A DNA stretch of 64,000 nt from Erwinia amylovora. GTDB taxonomy: Bacteria; Pseudomonadota; Gammaproteobacteria; Enterobacterales; Enterobacteriaceae. Positions 8,540-17,534 of this stretch are shown piece after piece. Numbering within the stretch: the first letter of the stretch is position 1; each line of letters opens with the position of its first letter. Location: NCBI RefSeq assembly GCF_017161565.1, contig NZ_CP066796.1:2728001-2792000 (forward strand), in the 5' to 3' direction. The position numbers were made by a program, and so were the translations under genes. The notes under the pieces were generated by a model, which was not told where the DNA came from, ran no database searches, and was given only the letters and a program-made list of their open reading frames with translations.

Positions 8540-10564
8540 TCAGAACAGCTTGAGCTTGATAAACATCATTAGCTGGCGGAAATAGTGCCGGATCCTGCGG
8601 CGAATTCTTTTCATGGTGCACGGCCTGCCATGCGGCGTTTCTACTAATATTTCCACCGCATCCTCAGGGCTAATCACCGTATAGTTATGAGGATCAAGAT
8701 AGGTGGGATAAGCGATCAGTCCCTGATAAATCAGATCGTTTCGCGTCAGTTTGCGCGTGCGACGGGCGCAAGGAAACTCATCGTCCGTTAGCCCCCAACC
8801 TGCATAGAAAGGCAATCCGTAGCAATGAACACGTTTTCCGTGCAGCAGCGCTTCAAATCCCCACAGCGAAGTCATGGTATGCACTTCATCTGCCTGCATG
8901 ATGCACTGGATAATATCGACGTCGCGCGCGTCGAAATCCGCCAGGCCGCTCAGTGCATCAGGTGAAATATCCCCCTTCATATCTCCCGTCAGCGCGTCCG
9001 GATGTGGCTTATAAAAAATAAATGCCTGGGGATAATCTTCGCGCACGCGATGTAATAAATCATGATTGGTACGCACCCCGAGCGCTCCGGTGGCGAGCGA
9101 AATATCGTCTTCCACCTGCCCCAGTACCAGTATCGCCAGGCGATGAGCTGCGGCGTCAGGCAGCCGGAAATGGCCAACGTTTTGTTTGCCGGTGCGCTGC
9201 TCCACCAGCCGTTGATGAAGCCGCTGCGCTCTTGTCGCTTGCTGCGCTGAAAGCTGGCTGTTATTCAGCATCTGTTCCAGATCGCTCGGGCGACGCGCAT
9301 CGTAATAGATGCCCTGTTTATCAAGCACAAGCGACAGCGGCGGCTTCTGAGCCGATCCGTGTCCGCTGGAACGTAAAAGGCCATTTTCCATGCGCCAGAC
9401 GGGAATACCGCGTTGTTGTGCCAGCTTGCTCCAGCGGCGCTCTCCTTTGATCCCCCAAACCACGCAAGCTTCTGCCGGTCGGCAACGCCTGGCCATGGTC
9501 AGCTGATTATCACGCGTGTGCAAAAACGGTTTCACCATCGTTGCTTTCCACAGCGGAAGCCCGGGTGCCCATAAATGTCCGACACGTTGCAGGCCGTGCT
9601 GGCGCTCACGCACCAGCCATTCAAGGACTTCGCTCAGTCTTGCAGGTTGCCCGTTTGAGGGATGAATATAGCGGCTGTAGCGCAAATAGGCAGCGGTAAA
9701 CAGCGCGGTCAGCGAGGCGCGCCCCCGCCGTTGCGCCAGGCAGACGGCACCAGAGTGACGGTCGTCGGTCAGCCCCCAGGCGGCATACCACGGCAGACCG
9801 AAACACACTACCGGTTTACCCGCCAGCAACGCCTCGAAACCTAACTGCGAGGTAACAACATAGACTTTAGTCACTACACGCAGCAAAGATTGCGGGCTGA
9901 CATCCTCGGTGAACAGGTGGACCCGGTCATCCAACTCTACTGCACCTAAATAGCCCTGTCTGGAACCACTCAGGACATCAGGATGAACCTTGACCCAGAT
10001 TGTCGCGTTAGGATTTTCGCTCAGCGCTGCATTTACCATGCGGCTAAAATCAGTCGCGCCGCCACCGCCCCACTTGACTGACAGATCGCCAGCGGTTTGA
10101 TCCACCACCAGCACGACTTCAGACGGTATCGGCGTTGTGCGTTTAAACGGCAGAGCGTGATTAAATTTGGAGAGATCTTCGTTAACAATGGTCCGCATGG
10201 CATCTTCCGCTTCCGCCGCCAGCACGCTGTTACCTGGCGTGTCCTGGATCATGCGCTCAAGCGTACTGGGGCGCCCGGCATCGTAGTACATGCCAAGACG
10301 ATCAACGACCATGGAAAATGGCGACGCGCCCTCTACTCCCAGCCCCTGCGAACGGATAAAGCCGTCCTCTAGTCGCATCAGGGTCTTGCCGGCGGATTGG
10401 GCAGCCCGAACCTCTTTTTTACCTGATGGACGATAACCCCATACGGCTATTGCATCCACCTCTGCGGGCAGAGCATGGCGCAGCGCGACTTTGTGGCAAC
10501 GCTCACGCAGAAAGTTAGCCAGGTGGGGAATACGCCAGATGCCGGAAGAATAAATGCCAATCAT
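8540..10564 (-). CDS. kpsC: Capsule polysaccharide Kdo transferase KpsC
   Basis: Retaining beta-Kdo glycosyltransferase of group 2 capsule systems, which adds the poly-Kdo linker to lysophosphatidylglycerol at the cytoplasmic membrane face. There are 674 residues in two homologous halves, as in E. coli KpsC. The first half has MIGIYSSGIWRIPHL, AVWGYRPSGK, RLEDGFIRSQGLG, YYDAGRPS and VTSQLGFEALLAGKPVVCFG. The second half (from about 350) has VVWGIKGERRW, RMENGLLRSSGHGS, IYYDARRPSDLE, YKPHPDAL and HTMTSLWGFEALLHGKRVHCYGLPFYAGWGLT. The C-terminus is basic. The gene is intact yet isolated: no kpsS, kpsMT or kpsDE is in the window. It lies in the accessory patch between ssrA and the flagellar locus. 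Confidence 0.93.
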   Translation of the reverse strand: MIGIYSSGIWRIPHLANFLRERCHKVALRHALPAEVDAIAVWGYRPSGKKEVRAAQSAGKTLMRLEDGFIRSQGLGVEGASPFSMVVDRLGMYYDAGRPSTLERMIQDTPGNSVLAAEAEDAMRTIVNEDLSKFNHALPFKRTTPIPSEVVLVVDQTAGDLSVKWGGGGATDFSRMVNAALSENPNATIWVKVHPDVLSGSRQGYLGAVELDDRVHLFTEDVSPQSLLRVVTKVYVVTSQLGFEALLAGKPVVCFGLPWYAAWGLTDDRHSGAVCLAQRRGRASLTALFTAAYLRYSRYIHPSNGQPARLSEVLEWLVRERQHGLQRVGHLWAPGLPLWKATMVKPFLHTRDNQLTMARRCRPAEACVVWGIKGERRWSKLAQQRGIPVWRMENGLLRSSGHGSAQKPPLSLVLDKQGIYYDARRPSDLEQMLNNSQLSAQQATRAQRLHQRLVEQRTGKQNVGHFRLPDAAAHRLAILVLGQVEDDISLATGALGVRTNHDLLHRVREDYPQAFIFYKPHPDALTGDMKGDISPDALSGLADFDARDVDIIQCIMQADEVHTMTSLWGFEALLHGKRVHCYGLPFYAGWGLTDDEFPCARRTRKLTRNDLIYQGLIAYPTYLDPHNYTVISPEDAVEILVETPHGRPCTMKRIRRRIRHYFRQLMMFIKLKLF

Positions 10565-10933
10565 AATGCTACCTGTTGCTTAACCTGCCATTCGCTTTCC
10601 CGCCCGGACTGCTGCAAAAAAGCATTGCGAACGGGGCCTGTCGTTATTTTGTGCATCATGCTGATTTCCTTATCGCGCCAGAATCCTTTTTGCCAGGACA
10701 GCGAGCGGGTAATGCGGGCCGGATATATTCCGGATGTCTTCAATATTCTGTATAAGAAGAGCCTGATATTCCGTTCCCTACGAGGTAAAATTGCCTTGCG
10801 TCGGGAAATACATTGCGTTTAAAGCCGGCATGACGCAGTTCAACCCGTTGAAGGATGTCTGGTAATACCAGCCATTAACAGAGTTCCCGCCGTGCTGGTT
10901 TTCTGCCGCCCGCCGATCTGCGTGCCTGGGTAT
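10565..10933. other. Intergenic region between kpsC and cheW
   Basis: About 370 bases without a recognisable gene. A 60-codon minus-strand frame (10561-10743) overlaps the kpsC start by four bases but matches no family I know. No terminator with a T-run was seen after cheW. The kpsC promoter, if any, must lie here. Confidence 0.4.
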
Positions 10934-11440
10934 TTATTCCGCCATGGCATCTGCCAGCGATCCCACCACCTGCATCTCTTCGCGACTGAGCAGCATCTCA
11001 ATATCCACCAGAATGACCATGCGCTTGTCTATCACGCCAATCCCTTCCAGATAACTGCTGGCCATCACTGAGGAGACATCCGGCGTCGGCCTGATTTGGC
11101 TTTCATCCAGTGACAGCACGTCAGCAACGCCATCAACCATAACGCCCAACACGCGATCTTTCAGATTCAACACGATAACCACAGCGGCGGTATTCTCGGC
11201 CTCCACCGCCAGCTCAAAACGCACGCGCAAATCGACGATCGGCACAATCACGCCGCGCAAGTTGGTTACACCGGTAATAAATTCAGGCACGTTGGGAATA
11301 CGCGTAACCCTGTCGCAGCCGCGGATCTCCTGCACTTTCAAAATATCGATGCCGTATTCTTCATTCGCTAAGCGAAATACCAGGTATTTTTGCCGACCGG
11401 CATCGGCTACGGCAGGATGATTGCCAGCTTTTAAGGTCAT
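10934..11440 (-). CDS. cheW: Chemotaxis coupling protein CheW
   Basis: Scaffold that links chemoreceptors to the kinase CheA at the cell pole. 168 residues forming one CheW domain. Conserved blocks are YLVFRLANEEYGIDILKVQEIRG, RIPNVPEFITGVTNLRGVIVPIVDLR and LGVMVDGVADVLSL (quoted in short parts). Its start codon overlaps the cheA stop (ATGA, 11437-11440), so translation is probably coupled. It is the last gene of the flhDC-motAB-cheAW group. In E. coli it would be followed by receptors and cheRBYZ; here kpsC follows. Confidence 0.97.
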   Translation of the reverse strand: MTLKAGNHPAVADAGRQKYLVFRLANEEYGIDILKVQEIRGCDRVTRIPNVPEFITGVTNLRGVIVPIVDLRVRFELAVEAENTAAVVIVLNLKDRVLGVMVDGVADVLSLDESQIRPTPDVSSVMASSYLEGIGVIDKRMVILVDIEMLLSREEMQVVGSLADAMAE

Positions 11441-13407
11441 ATTTTCTTTCCTTCTAAACGATCGGATTGATGACTCAGGCTGGCCAGTTCAATGACATCC
11501 AGAATCAGCGCCACGCTGCCATCGCCCAGGATGGTCGCGGCAGAGATACCGGGCACTTTGCGATAATTGTGTTCAAGATTTTTCACCACAACCTGATGCT
11601 GGCCAACCAGCTGATCGACCCACAGCGCATAGCGGCAGCCACCGCTTTGCACAATCACGATGATGCCGTCTTCAGATGCAGCCTCACCGGACACATCAAA
11701 GGCCTGGCGCAGTTCCGTTAACGGCAGATACTCACCGCGTACCTGCACCAGCCGGGACTGTCCGACAAATTGATAAAGCATATCTGCACTGGGTTTCAAC
11801 GATTCCATCACCACGTTGAGCGGCAGCACATAGATTTCGTCACCCACTTTGACGGACATGCCGTCAAGGATGGCCAGCGTTAGCGGCAGCAGAATACGGA
11901 TGGTGGTGCCTTGATCCCTGACCGAACAGACTTCCACATGTCCGCCCATTGCCAGAATATTGCGCCGCACGACATCCATACCGACCCCGCGCCCGGAGAC
12001 ATCGGTCACGTTAGTTGCCGTTGAAAAACCGGCAGCAAATATCAGCATCCACACTTCATCGTCGCTGGCTGAATCGGCAATCTGAGTACCGCGCGATCGC
12101 GCTTTGGCCAGCAGTTTTTCCCGATTCAGGCCGGCACCATCATCCCTGACTTCAATAACGATATTGCCGCCGTGATGTTCTGCCGACAGCGTCAGATTGC
12201 CCGTGGCGCTTTTTCCTTTACGCAGACGTTCGTCCTTTTCCTCAATGCCATGATCGAGACTGTTGCGTACCAGATGCGTTAACGGGTCGATAATGCGTTC
12301 AATCAGACTTTTATCCAGTTCGGCGGCACCGCCCAGCAAGGTCAGCTCGACTTCTTTATTCAGCCGTGCACCAAGATCGTGAACCAGGCGCGGGAAGCGG
12401 CTAAAGACGTAATCCATCGGCATCATGCGGATCGACATCACCGACTGCTGCAACTCGCGCGCATTACGTTCCAGCTGTGCCACGCTGCTAAGCAACATGC
12501 CGTACTTGGCCGGGTCAAGCTGCTCGGTCAGCTGGGAAAATATCGACTGGGTGATAATCAGCTCACCCACCTGATTGATGATCATGTCAACCTTTTCCAC
12601 CGCCACACGAATGCTGCCGGATTCTGTCGCACTCGGGCGCTTCGCCATATCCGGTTTCGTGCTGGTGATCGCTGCCGCTGCCGCAGTCACTGCCGGGATC
12701 TGTGCAGGCGCGACGGCATCGGCTGCAACCGGCGGACTGACGCCAGCCGACGGACGAATATCAATCTGGGATTCATCAAGCACAAAACATAACACTGCGC
12801 CGATCTCGTCGGCGAGTACCGAGGTCTCCAGTTCAACCTCAATACCGCTGGCAACAGGCCGGTGACCAATGACGGTTCCGAGGTTAGCCAGCTCATCAAG
12901 CAGCAGCGACTGCTCTTGCATTTTGATGCCGCTTAGCGTCACGGTAAGGCGAACTTCGCTTGTGGCGGCATGCGTTACAGATGGCGTGGCTGGTTGCTCT
13001 ACCGGCAGCGACAGTTCGCCTTTTTCCGACAACGCAATCTGCTGTAGCGCCGCGCAAATATAGCGAAAACACTCTTCATCTGGTTCCTGCAACGACTGAT
13101 AGGCTTCAAGCTGCGCTTGCATAATGTCCTTACCTTCCAGAAAAAGATTAACCATATCGCGGCTCAGCTGTATCTCGCCGCAGCGGGCTTTATCCAGTAA
13201 ATTTTCTAACAGATGCGTGGTTTCCTGCAGCACGCTAAACCCAAAGGTGGCCGCCCCCCCCTTCAGGGAATGGGCCGCACGAAATATCGCATTTAGCTGC
13301 TCAATATCAGGACGCGCAACGTCCAGCAGTAGCAGATGTTGCTCCATATCGGACAACAGCTCTTCTGCTTCTGAGAAGAAAACCTGCGAGAAATCATTGA
13401 GATCCAT
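11437..13407 (-). CDS. cheA: Chemotaxis sensor histidine kinase CheA
   Basis: Receptor-controlled kinase that phosphorylates CheY and CheB. 656 residues. The P1 domain has the phospho-accepting His near residue 46 (AAHSLKGGAATFG). The P2 region lies around 150-230, after which comes an Ala/Pro-rich linker, P3 dimerisation and a P4 ATPase with HLVRNSLDHGIE (N box), VRDDGAGL (G1) and SGRGVGMDVV (G2). A CheW-like P5 domain ends the protein (LVGQHQVVVKNLE). The gene overlaps motB by 14 bases and cheW by four. Confidence 0.97.
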   Translation of the reverse strand: MDLNDFSQVFFSEAEELLSDMEQHLLLLDVARPDIEQLNAIFRAAHSLKGGAATFGFSVLQETTHLLENLLDKARCGEIQLSRDMVNLFLEGKDIMQAQLEAYQSLQEPDEECFRYICAALQQIALSEKGELSLPVEQPATPSVTHAATSEVRLTVTLSGIKMQEQSLLLDELANLGTVIGHRPVASGIEVELETSVLADEIGAVLCFVLDESQIDIRPSAGVSPPVAADAVAPAQIPAVTAAAAAITSTKPDMAKRPSATESGSIRVAVEKVDMIINQVGELIITQSIFSQLTEQLDPAKYGMLLSSVAQLERNARELQQSVMSIRMMPMDYVFSRFPRLVHDLGARLNKEVELTLLGGAAELDKSLIERIIDPLTHLVRNSLDHGIEEKDERLRKGKSATGNLTLSAEHHGGNIVIEVRDDGAGLNREKLLAKARSRGTQIADSASDDEVWMLIFAAGFSTATNVTDVSGRGVGMDVVRRNILAMGGHVEVCSVRDQGTTIRILLPLTLAILDGMSVKVGDEIYVLPLNVVMESLKPSADMLYQFVGQSRLVQVRGEYLPLTELRQAFDVSGEAASEDGIIVIVQSGGCRYALWVDQLVGQHQVVVKNLEHNYRKVPGISAATILGDGSVALILDVIELASLSHQSDRLEGKKI

Positions 13408-14302
13408 CTGTATATCCCTGAACCGCGCTCACGCTGGTTCCCAGAGGGAGAACCGAGTCTGTCTGCTGGAGAATGCTGTTTTCTTCCAGCACCTGCCGTT
13501 CCTTGAGCTTGCTCAGTACCAGAACGCTGATACGTCGGTTCATCGGGTTATCTGCGCTGATATCCGCCAGCCCCATGCGGCTACCGGTACCTATCACGCG
13601 TAAAATGCGATCGTCATCCAGTCCGGCATTAATTAGCACACGTCGTGCAGCATTGGCTCGCCCGGTGGATAGTTCCCAGTTGCTGTAGCCACCGCTGCCG
13701 CCGGCATAAGCCAACGAGTCGGTATGCCCGGTCAGACTGAGCGAATTAGGCAGCTCTTTCAGTAAAGGGACCAGCGCCTGCAAAATGCCGTTCATATACG
13801 ATTCAGGCGCTTCACTGCCGGTCTTGAACATAGGCCGTTCCTGACTGTCAGTAATTTGGATCATCAGGCCGTCATCCGTCAGCGTCAGCATCAGGTTAGA
13901 TTTAAAGTTACTCAGGCGCGGATCGCTCTCGATCATCGTTTCCAGACGGGTTTTGACTTTCTTCAGACTTTCTACGTTCTTGAATTTGTCCAGCTTGTCG
14001 ACCTGGTGTTTGTAAACTTCACCCTCTTGCCTTATCACATCATCGCCCCCTCCGGGGATGATGCTTTCGCTGAAACTGGTCTTATTACCCTGCCCCATTG
14101 TCGGCTTGATGGGCATACGGAAATAATCGGCGATCATCTCTCGCTGCATATCGGAAGAGGAAGCGAGCAGCCACATCACCAGAAAAAAAGCCATCATTGC
14201 CGTCATAAAATCGGCGTAGGCGATTTTCCATGTCCCACCGTGGTGAGCATGCTTTTTATGCTTGCGCTTGCGCTGCCTGATAATGGGAGTGGTTGCTTTC
14301 AT
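13394..14302 (-). CDS. motB: Flagellar motor stator protein MotB
   Basis: Proton-channel and peptidoglycan-anchoring half of the MotA4MotB2 stator. 302 residues. The N-terminus is basic cytoplasmic (RQRKRKHKKHAHHG). A single membrane helix carries the essential Asp at residue 31 (IAYADFMTAMMAFFLVMWLLA). The periplasmic OmpA-like domain has LTGHTDSLAYAGGSGGYSNWELS and NRRISVLVL. The start overlaps the motA stop by four bases, and the end overlaps cheA by 14 bases. Confidence 0.97.
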   Translation of the reverse strand: MKATTPIIRQRKRKHKKHAHHGGTWKIAYADFMTAMMAFFLVMWLLASSSDMQREMIADYFRMPIKPTMGQGNKTSFSESIIPGGGDDVIRQEGEVYKHQVDKLDKFKNVESLKKVKTRLETMIESDPRLSNFKSNLMLTLTDDGLMIQITDSQERPMFKTGSEAPESYMNGILQALVPLLKELPNSLSLTGHTDSLAYAGGSGGYSNWELSTGRANAARRVLINAGLDDDRILRVIGTGSRMGLADISADNPMNRRISVLVLSKLKERQVLEENSILQQTDSVLPLGTSVSAVQGYTDGSQ

Positions 14303-15195
14303 TCAGCAGCATCCCCGGACTGATTTTTGAAATTACCGTTGCTTTTGACCTCACGAACGTGGGTTTCCAGCTCTTCAAAGGAGGGACGCTCGCTGGTATA
14401 TAACGTCTTACGGCCAAACTCGACGGCGATTTGCGGCGCATAGCCATTGAGGCTGGAGAGCAGCGTGACCTTGATACATTGCAACATTTTGACCTGATCG
14501 CTGCTCTTCTGGCGCAATACCGTCGCCAGCGGCAGCACAAAGCCATAAGCGATAAGGATCCCGAGGAAAGTTCCGACCATAGCGTGCGCAATCAGCATGC
14601 CCAGCTCGGCAGCGGGACGGTCAGCCGCCCCCAGCGCGTTCACCACGCCCATAACTGCCGCCACAATACCAAAGGCCGGGAAGGCGTCACCGACGGTATT
14701 CAGACTTTGCGACGGCACTTCCAGTTCTTCCTGACAGGTTTCAATTTCTTCGTCCATCAAATCTTCAATTTGGTGGGCGTTCATACTGCCGCTGATCATC
14801 AGACGGAAGTAATCAAGCACAAAATTGATGAGCGTCGGGTCGGAAAGTAACCGTGGATATGCACTGAAAATATCGCTATTGATAGGATCCTCGATATCCT
14901 TCTCCAGCGACATCAGGCCCTGAACGCGGCTCTTGGAGAGCAGAAGAAACAGCATAGCCATCAGATCCATATAGACGACTTTACTGTAGCTGCGGCCGAA
15001 GAACAGACGCACCAGCGCTCTGCCGGTAGCCTTTAACGACTTCATATTATTACCGACAATAAAGGCACCGATACCCGCACCGCCGATGATCAGTAGCTCA
15101 ACCGGCTGAAATAAAGAGCCAAGACTGCCGCCGGAAAGGACAAACCCGCCAAAAACAGTCGCAATAACAACCAAATAGCCAATGACTACTAACAC
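14299..15195 (-). CDS. motA: Flagellar motor stator protein MotA
   Basis: Stator subunit that interacts with FliG to make torque. 298 residues with four membrane helices: two near the N-terminus (residues 1-55), two near 170-225. The cytoplasmic loop holds LLSKSRVQGLMSLEKDIEDP, with the conserved Arg and Glu that face FliG. The PAFGIVAAVMGVVNALG helix carries the proline important for proton flow. ACTCCTTTTT-type sequence upstream gives AAAAAGGAG as ribosome binding site. The first gene after flhC, with an 86-base gap. I could not find a good sigma-28 promoter in the gap. Confidence 0.97.
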   Translation of the reverse strand: MLVVIGYLVVIATVFGGFVLSGGSLGSLFQPVELLIIGGAGIGAFIVGNNMKSLKATGRALVRLFFGRSYSKVVYMDLMAMLFLLLSKSRVQGLMSLEKDIEDPINSDIFSAYPRLLSDPTLINFVLDYFRLMISGSMNAHQIEDLMDEEIETCQEELEVPSQSLNTVGDAFPAFGIVAAVMGVVNALGAADRPAAELGMLIAHAMVGTFLGILIAYGFVLPLATVLRQKSSDQVKMLQCIKVTLLSSLNGYAPQIAVEFGRKTLYTSERPSFEELETHVREVKSNGNFKNQSGDAAE

Positions 15196-15281
15196 AATTA
15201 CTCCTTTTTATCGTTTACGTCCCGTGCCGGCGTCTCTGCCTGCAACGGGAAACCGGCCCGTTGACTGCCATGCAATGCTGT

Positions 15282-15854
15282 TCAGGCAGAAGCAGTCAAC
15301 TGCTGAGGGTAAGAACTGACGTACTCATGGTTGTTAACCTGCGTTTTCTTCAGCGCCCGTGAAGGCGGGCTGCACAGGCTGCAGGTAAACGGATTCTTGA
15401 TAAATTCCGTTGCCACCACAAAGCCTCCTTTGCATACAGCACAGGATTTCTGCGAAATGATTCCGCAACCAACAAAACGTAATAGCGTCCACGCTCGCGT
15501 TAATCCCAATACGGGTTTTTCTGACGAGCGCGGATAACATTGCTCAAGATAAAGCCGGTAGGCTTTCATCAGGGTTTTAATCGGCCGCCCTTTTTCAGCT
15601 TTCTGCAAATAGAGATAAATATTATAAAACATTGAAGAATGTATATTTTGTTCCCAAGACATAAACCAGTCTTCGGAAAAAGGCAGCATGCCTTTAGGCG
15701 GCGGACAGCCACGTAATTCTTTATATAAACGCAGCAGACGCCGACGACTGATAGACGTTTCCGATTCAAGAACCTGCATTCTTGCCCCAAGATTAATCAG
15801 TTCCATGGCGATATTCACTTCGTTAATTTCATTCAGCAGGCTTTTATCGCTCAT
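15282..15854 (-). CDS. flhC: Flagellar master regulator FlhC
   Basis: Subunit of the FlhD4C2 activator of class II flagellar promoters. 190 residues. It has SLLNEINEVNIAMELINLGARMQVLE at the N-terminus (short part: AMELINLGARMQVLE), SRRRLLRLYKELRGCPPPKG, and a zinc site CAVCKGG...CSLC near residues 138-161. The four cysteines match the E. coli metal-binding set. It follows flhD directly: flhC ends the start codon one base before the flhD stop region, so coupled translation is likely. Confidence 0.97.
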   Translation of the reverse strand: MSDKSLLNEINEVNIAMELINLGARMQVLESETSISRRRLLRLYKELRGCPPPKGMLPFSEDWFMSWEQNIHSSMFYNIYLYLQKAEKGRPIKTLMKAYRLYLEQCYPRSSEKPVLGLTRAWTLLRFVGCGIISQKSCAVCKGGFVVATEFIKNPFTCSLCSPPSRALKKTQVNNHEYVSSYPQQLTASA

Positions 15855-16205
15855 TTACTGCCCTCCGGATGAGGTACTTTGTTGACAGCTTAATTTATTA
15901 AGTAAATCTGTCGACAAAAGGATCCCGGTATGAATTTGCTGTAAAGCTTCAATTCGTGAATCTTTGGTCAGATTTTCAATAGCAATATCATCATCGACAC
16001 GCAGACGACAAATCAGCTGATTAGTTGCTGCCAGTTTCATCAACTGAGGTAATGAAAGTGCTTTCAAGTTATCAATCGTCGCTTCAGACAGCCCGAGGCG
16101 AAATCCAGCAGCAAATTTATCTTTACGAATTAATTGTTGTGAAAGCAGTAAATATGACAGATTAATATCATGGATACTCTGCAGGTGCTCATCAAAACTA
16201 GGCAT
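15855..16205 (-). CDS. flhD: Flagellar master regulator FlhD
   Basis: DNA-binding partner of FlhC and top of the flagellar hierarchy. 116 residues, with the conserved [43 protein letters not shown] and [22 protein letters not shown] segments. It is preceded by a long AT-rich region (16206-16631) that must hold the flhDC promoter. Unusually, the next gene upstream on the same strand is fliA, a target of FlhDC itself. Confidence 0.96.
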   Translation of the reverse strand: MPSFDEHLQSIHDINLSYLLLSQQLIRKDKFAAGFRLGLSEATIDNLKALSLPQLMKLAATNQLICRLRVDDDIAIENLTKDSRIEALQQIHTGILLSTDLLNKLSCQQSTSSGGQ

Positions 16206-16631
16206 TATCTAATTCTCTTAATCTCACTCAGTACGAACCGGTCATGTCATTATGTAAAAGATACCCAAAATAAAACCGGCAACCAGATACTGACACAAAG
16301 CCTTTTGGCATTGATATTTACGGCGACCAACATGGCAATTGGTTAGGCGCAATTAAATATGAATGTATTGATTTCCCTGTCGACTGCGGCTGCATCAAAA
16401 TCGAGGAAGCATCCTACCCACACCGATTTTCAATCACAACACATCCAAATGCACAACCTGCCTGAAAGATACATAACTGATTGATTAAAAGAATAATTAA
16501 AAAAAATTAAAACAAATTAAAAGGATTATTCCTTATTAATTGGCAACATAATGATGTTAAAAGTAAACAAAAATGAAAATCCTGATTTCTATCGACATCA
16601 CACCCAGATTTATTTGTTCAAAACCATAAAT
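16206..16631 (-). promoter_or_regulatory. AT-rich regulatory region of flhDC
   Basis: About 426 bases with no gene and strong AT bias, especially 16480-16580 (long A and T runs), typical of H-NS-bound control regions. It separates the fliA stop codon from flhD on the same strand. A symmetric AAGGATTATTCCTT (16521-16534) resembles an RcsAB box. No clear transcription start or CRP site could be assigned. Confidence 0.55.
16521..16534. promoter_or_regulatory. Possible RcsAB box in the flhDC control region
   Basis: AAGGATTATTCCTT agrees with the RcsAB consensus TAAGAATATTCCTA at about 10 of 14 positions and has 5-base inverted arms. RcsB represses flhDC in E. coli from a comparable box. The distance to flhD here (about 315 bases) is larger. 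Confidence 0.35.
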
Positions 16632-17363
16632 TCACTCACAGCCGTTCAGGGCATCCATTCTGGCCCTGATTCTTTTTATCGCCAGACTGTGTAACTGGCT
16701 AACCCGCGTCTCAGTCAGACTGAGAACAGCGCCAATCTCTCTCATGTTCAGATCTTGCTGATAGTAAAGTTGCAGAATTACCTGTTCTCTTTCGGGGATG
16801 ACACTGATATGTTCTGCAATCTTCCCAACCAGGTTTTCCTGCACGGCCTGGTGTACAGGATTTAATGCTTCATTTTCTTCATCGATTGTTTCATACGAAT
16901 CAGCAAACTGTTCCTGCAGTTCATCAAGCGAATAAATCTGGCTGCTATTGGTATCTGCCAGCATCTGCTGCAATTCACAAACAGAGACGCCCATTTCTGT
17001 GGCAATATCCGCTTCTGATGCCTCGCCGCCTTTATTCTGCTCCAGCTGCTGAATAACCGCCGTCATTTCCCTGGCATGTTTCCGCACCCGTCTTGGCACC
17101 CAGTCACGCTCACGCAATTCATCCATTAATGCCCAGCGTATACGTTGGGCGAGGAAGGCGCTGAGCGTGACCCCTTTTGTCGGGTCGAAATGATCGATTG
17201 CCGACAAAAAACCTAGCGACCCAGCCTGAATAAGATCATCAAGTTCCACACTGGCTGGCAAACGCTTTTGTAAGCGTAATGCCTCTTGACGGACTATATG
17301 GTTGTACTTTCCCCATAATATCGTCTTATCTTCAATGCCACCCGGGGTATATATTCCGCTCAC
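16632..17363 (-). CDS. fliA: Flagellar sigma factor FliA (sigma-28)
   Basis: RNA polymerase sigma factor for late (class III) flagellar and chemotaxis genes, held inactive by FlgM. From the GTG at 17361-17363 it has 243 residues (E. coli 239), with GAGAG seven bases upstream. A TTG nine codons earlier is an alternative. It shows region 2 (LPASVELDDLIQAGSLGFL, FLAQRIRWALMDELRERDWVPRRVRK in parts), region 3 (IATEMGVSVCELQQML) and region 4 (LPEREQ-type VIPEREQVILQLYYQQDLNMREIGAVL). No fliZ follows; flhDC lies downstream instead. Confidence 0.95.
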   Translation of the reverse strand: MSGIYTPGGIEDKTILWGKYNHIVRQEALRLQKRLPASVELDDLIQAGSLGFLSAIDHFDPTKGVTLSAFLAQRIRWALMDELRERDWVPRRVRKHAREMTAVIQQLEQNKGGEASEADIATEMGVSVCELQQMLADTNSSQIYSLDELQEQFADSYETIDEENEALNPVHQAVQENLVGKIAEHISVIPEREQVILQLYYQQDLNMREIGAVLSLTETRVSQLHSLAIKRIRARMDALNGCE

Positions 17364-17534
17364 GCTAACGCTCTCACCCAATAATATCAACTGGAATTAT
17401 CCGATGAAAAGCGGAATTCAAATAGTGCAAAAACCCCTTATAAAAATGCCTAATCCGCTACTTTGATTTCCCGATAAACATCACGGTGAACTTTCGATTT
17501 AAATTACTATCACAAACACAGGCATTATCGGGAA

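Noticed and set aside
10561..10743. 60-codon minus-strand frame overlapping the kpsC start.
   Set aside because: No family resemblance and no clear ribosome site; most likely chance, although a leftover gene end cannot be excluded.
15243..15263. Hairpin CAACGGG/CCCGTTG between flhC and motA as terminator or sigma-28 promoter region.
   Set aside because: No T-run and no acceptable GCCGATAA-like -10 element nearby.
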